DNA from: Paenibacillus polymyxa
Lineage (GTDB): Bacteria; Bacillota; Bacilli; Paenibacillales; Paenibacillaceae
Assembly (NCBI RefSeq): GCF_018614975.1
Contig: NZ_JAGGNR010000003.1
Location: 62,001 to 126,000, forward strand
Direction of reading: 5' to 3'
Length of the DNA stretch: 64,000 bases
Numbering within the stretch: the first letter of the stretch is position 1; every line of letters starts with the position of its first letter. Below the pieces are notes generated by a model, which searched no databases, was not told the origin of the DNA, and saw nothing but the letters and a program-made list of their open reading frames with translations. A program made the position numbers and the translations under genes. Of this stretch, positions 62,612-64,000 are shown one piece after another.

Positions 62612-62640
62612 ATTATATCGGTAGCACAAGAGGGTGTCAA
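62612..62640 (-). promoter_or_regulatory. alaS promoter
   Basis: Consensus TTGACA (62635-62640) and TATAAT (62612-62617) with an ideal 17-base spacer, between the upstream AI-2E gene and the T-box. Confidence 0.9.
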
Positions 62641-62671
62641 TGCGGCCACGTTGATGTTTTAACCCTGTTAT

Positions 62672-63745
62672 TTAGTCGGTCCTTCGTTTGATGTAATAGG
62701 CGAAAAAGTGTTGCACAATCACCTTCAGCACGGCAAAAACAGGTACTGCCAGAATTAAACCTACAATGCCTGCCAGTTCACCTCCAACGAGCAGTGCAAA
62801 TATAATTGACAGTGGATGCAGATGCAGCGTACGTCCCACCACCTGAGGAGAAATAACGTTGCTCTCTAACACCTGGCACAGTGTGTTCACAATGACAACA
62901 AGCAGCACCATTTTGAACGATACGGTTGATGCCATGACCACAGCAGGCGCAGCTCCTAGGAACGGACCCAGGTAGGGCACAATGTTAAACACAGCTACAA
63001 TGCTTGCAAGCAGGAGGGCATACGGCATATCAATGATGATATAACCAATGTAGGCAAAGATACCAACAATGACACAGACAATAAACTGTCCCCGAATGTA
63101 GTTCCCCAGTGCAGTATCGATCTCTTTCATTACCGAGACGATGGCTTTACGACGTGAACGCGGAAGATACGCCACAATGGTGCGTTCAAACACCTCAAAG
63201 TCTTTTAACATATAAAATATCAGAAATGGTACGATAAACACATTGAATAACACATTAATGGTCGCCCCGATATTATCCATGAGCACGGTAATTCCCTGAG
63301 TTAGTCGATCCTCCATCTGAAAGAACCAGCTGTTCATGCCTGTTCGCACACTCGGCGGCATTAATTTGTGATCCATATTGTTCATCAGGCTCTGGGCACG
63401 CATGGACAGCTCTGGCATATGCTCGTTGAGTTCCCCCAGCTGTTCAATCAAAACCGGAATGACATTCATCAGAATGACACCGAGGCAGGTCAGGAAAAAG
63501 GCATATATGAGTAGTACCGCAATCGTACGCGGCACCTTGCGCCCTCCCAGCATGCTGACAATCGGATTAAGTACATAGGATATGATAAGGGCTACGATAA
63601 AGGGTGCCAGCACTGTTTTCAGGAACGCATATATGTGAAGCAGTAAAGGCCGCAGCAGCCAGATAAAATATAAAATGATCAATCCGAGCAGCAGCCAGAT
63701 CGCGTAACGAAACAGCTTGTTTTTGGTTAATTGCTCCACTTGCAT
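62672..63745 (-). CDS. AI-2E family transporter (YrrI type)
   Basis: 357-residue polytopic membrane protein of the AI-2E/UPF0118 family, related to but clearly different from the one at 49018. Segments include LLLGLIILYFIWLLRPLLLHIY and the conserved core FNIVPYLGPFLGAAPAVV followed by VLESNVISPQVVGRTLHLHPLSIIFALLVGG. Same position before alaS as B. subtilis yrrI. AAAGGAGAG is almost in contact with the ATG at 63745; a GTG two codons later (63739) may be the real start. Transported substrate unknown. Confidence 0.9.
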   Translation of the reverse strand: MQVEQLTKNKLFRYAIWLLLGLIILYFIWLLRPLLLHIYAFLKTVLAPFIVALIISYVLNPIVSMLGGRKVPRTIAVLLIYAFFLTCLGVILMNVIPVLIEQLGELNEHMPELSMRAQSLMNNMDHKLMPPSVRTGMNSWFFQMEDRLTQGITVLMDNIGATINVLFNVFIVPFLIFYMLKDFEVFERTIVAYLPRSRRKAIVSVMKEIDTALGNYIRGQFIVCVIVGIFAYIGYIIIDMPYALLLASIVAVFNIVPYLGPFLGAAPAVVMASTVSFKMVLLVVIVNTLCQVLESNVISPQVVGRTLHLHPLSIIFALLVGGELAGIVGLILAVPVFAVLKVIVQHFFAYYIKRRTD

Positions 63746-63849
63746 CTCTCCTTTTGGACTGGCTCTGAGAGTCAGTATATGTAGGAAAGGTAATATTTAT
63801 TAACACAGCGCAGAAGTGGAAGGAGCAATCGGAACTTTTTTTCTTAAAC

Positions 63850-63885
63850 CAAAAAAAACGCCTCCTTCATCAGAGAAGGAAGCGC
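63850..63885 (-). terminator. Terminator of a minus-strand gene beyond the window
   Basis: Minus-strand hairpin CGCTTCCTTC/GAAGGAGGCG followed by eight T. The remaining sequence from 63746 to 64000 holds no supported gene. Confidence 0.7.
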
Positions 63886-64000
63886 ATTTTGCAGCACGGG
63901 TTAGCATATAATCATACATACACCAGCCGAACCATTATGTAACCGCATCTATATACATCTGCCAACATATAACGACAGCATCCCATGACATACACTGTCA

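Overview
The window looks like a chromosomal segment of a Paenibacillus-type Firmicute. The reasons are a moderate G+C content, strong GGAGG-type ribosome binding sites, TTGACA/TATAAT promoters, U-rich intrinsic terminators, and Bacillales gene orders such as ptsG-ptsH-ptsI with glcT, alaS-ireB-ruvX-mltG-yrrN-yrrO, mtlA-mtlR-mtlF-mtlD and galK-galE-galT. The species cannot be fixed from the sequence alone. I saw no rRNA, tRNA, CRISPR array, prophage or intact insertion sequence.

Layout. Positions 1-9.3 kb hold a decayed S-layer-homology gene remnant, then a pectin/rhamnogalacturonan oligosaccharide uptake locus on the minus strand: two paralogous lipoprotein binding proteins flanking a GH105 unsaturated glycuronyl hydrolase, two permeases and a membrane-bound AraC regulator. 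Its ATPase must lie elsewhere. Positions 9.4-12.3 kb hold the most interesting unit: a promoter, a 7-codon leader peptide, a long-range inverted repeat whose first arm is the end of that leader, two intrinsic terminators, then a MutS2-family ATPase lacking the Smr nuclease domain and a small Cys-rich CWC protein. Positions 12.3-17.5 kb are the mannitol PTS operon. Positions 17.9-23.2 kb hold the glycine cleavage genes, with gcvH divergent from a tandem glycine riboswitch that precedes gcvT-gcvPA-gcvPB. Positions 23.4-28.7 kb are the general PTS genes and glucose permease with the GlcT antiterminator.

Positions 28.8-31.0 kb encode flotillin and NfeD behind a near-perfect sigma-W-type promoter. 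Positions 31.2-39.3 kb contain an iron alcohol dehydrogenase, an FMN-type PPOX protein, the Leloir genes galKET with a divergent AraC regulator, and an aldo/keto reductase. Positions 39.3-45.4 kb carry a sirtuin, a MITE-like palindromic element related to one at 1.94 kb, a frameshifted HAD phosphatase, an alpha/beta hydrolase, kdgA-kdgK, an acyltransferase and a KGG-repeat stress protein. Positions 45.4-54.4 kb hold ilvD with an unexplained leader/terminator, a deacetylase-YkoP fusion, an AI-2E family exporter, a class B PBP and a chemoreceptor. Positions 54.6-63.7 kb are the conserved alaS region, with a T-box before alaS.

How it fits together: much of the window is carbohydrate acquisition (pectin fragments, mannitol, glucose, galactose, 2-keto-3-deoxygluconate) under PTS/CcpA-type control, with cre-like boxes before the pectin and mannitol operons, and RNA-based control of several operons (glycine riboswitch, GlcT antitermination, T-box, and the leader-peptide attenuator proposed here).
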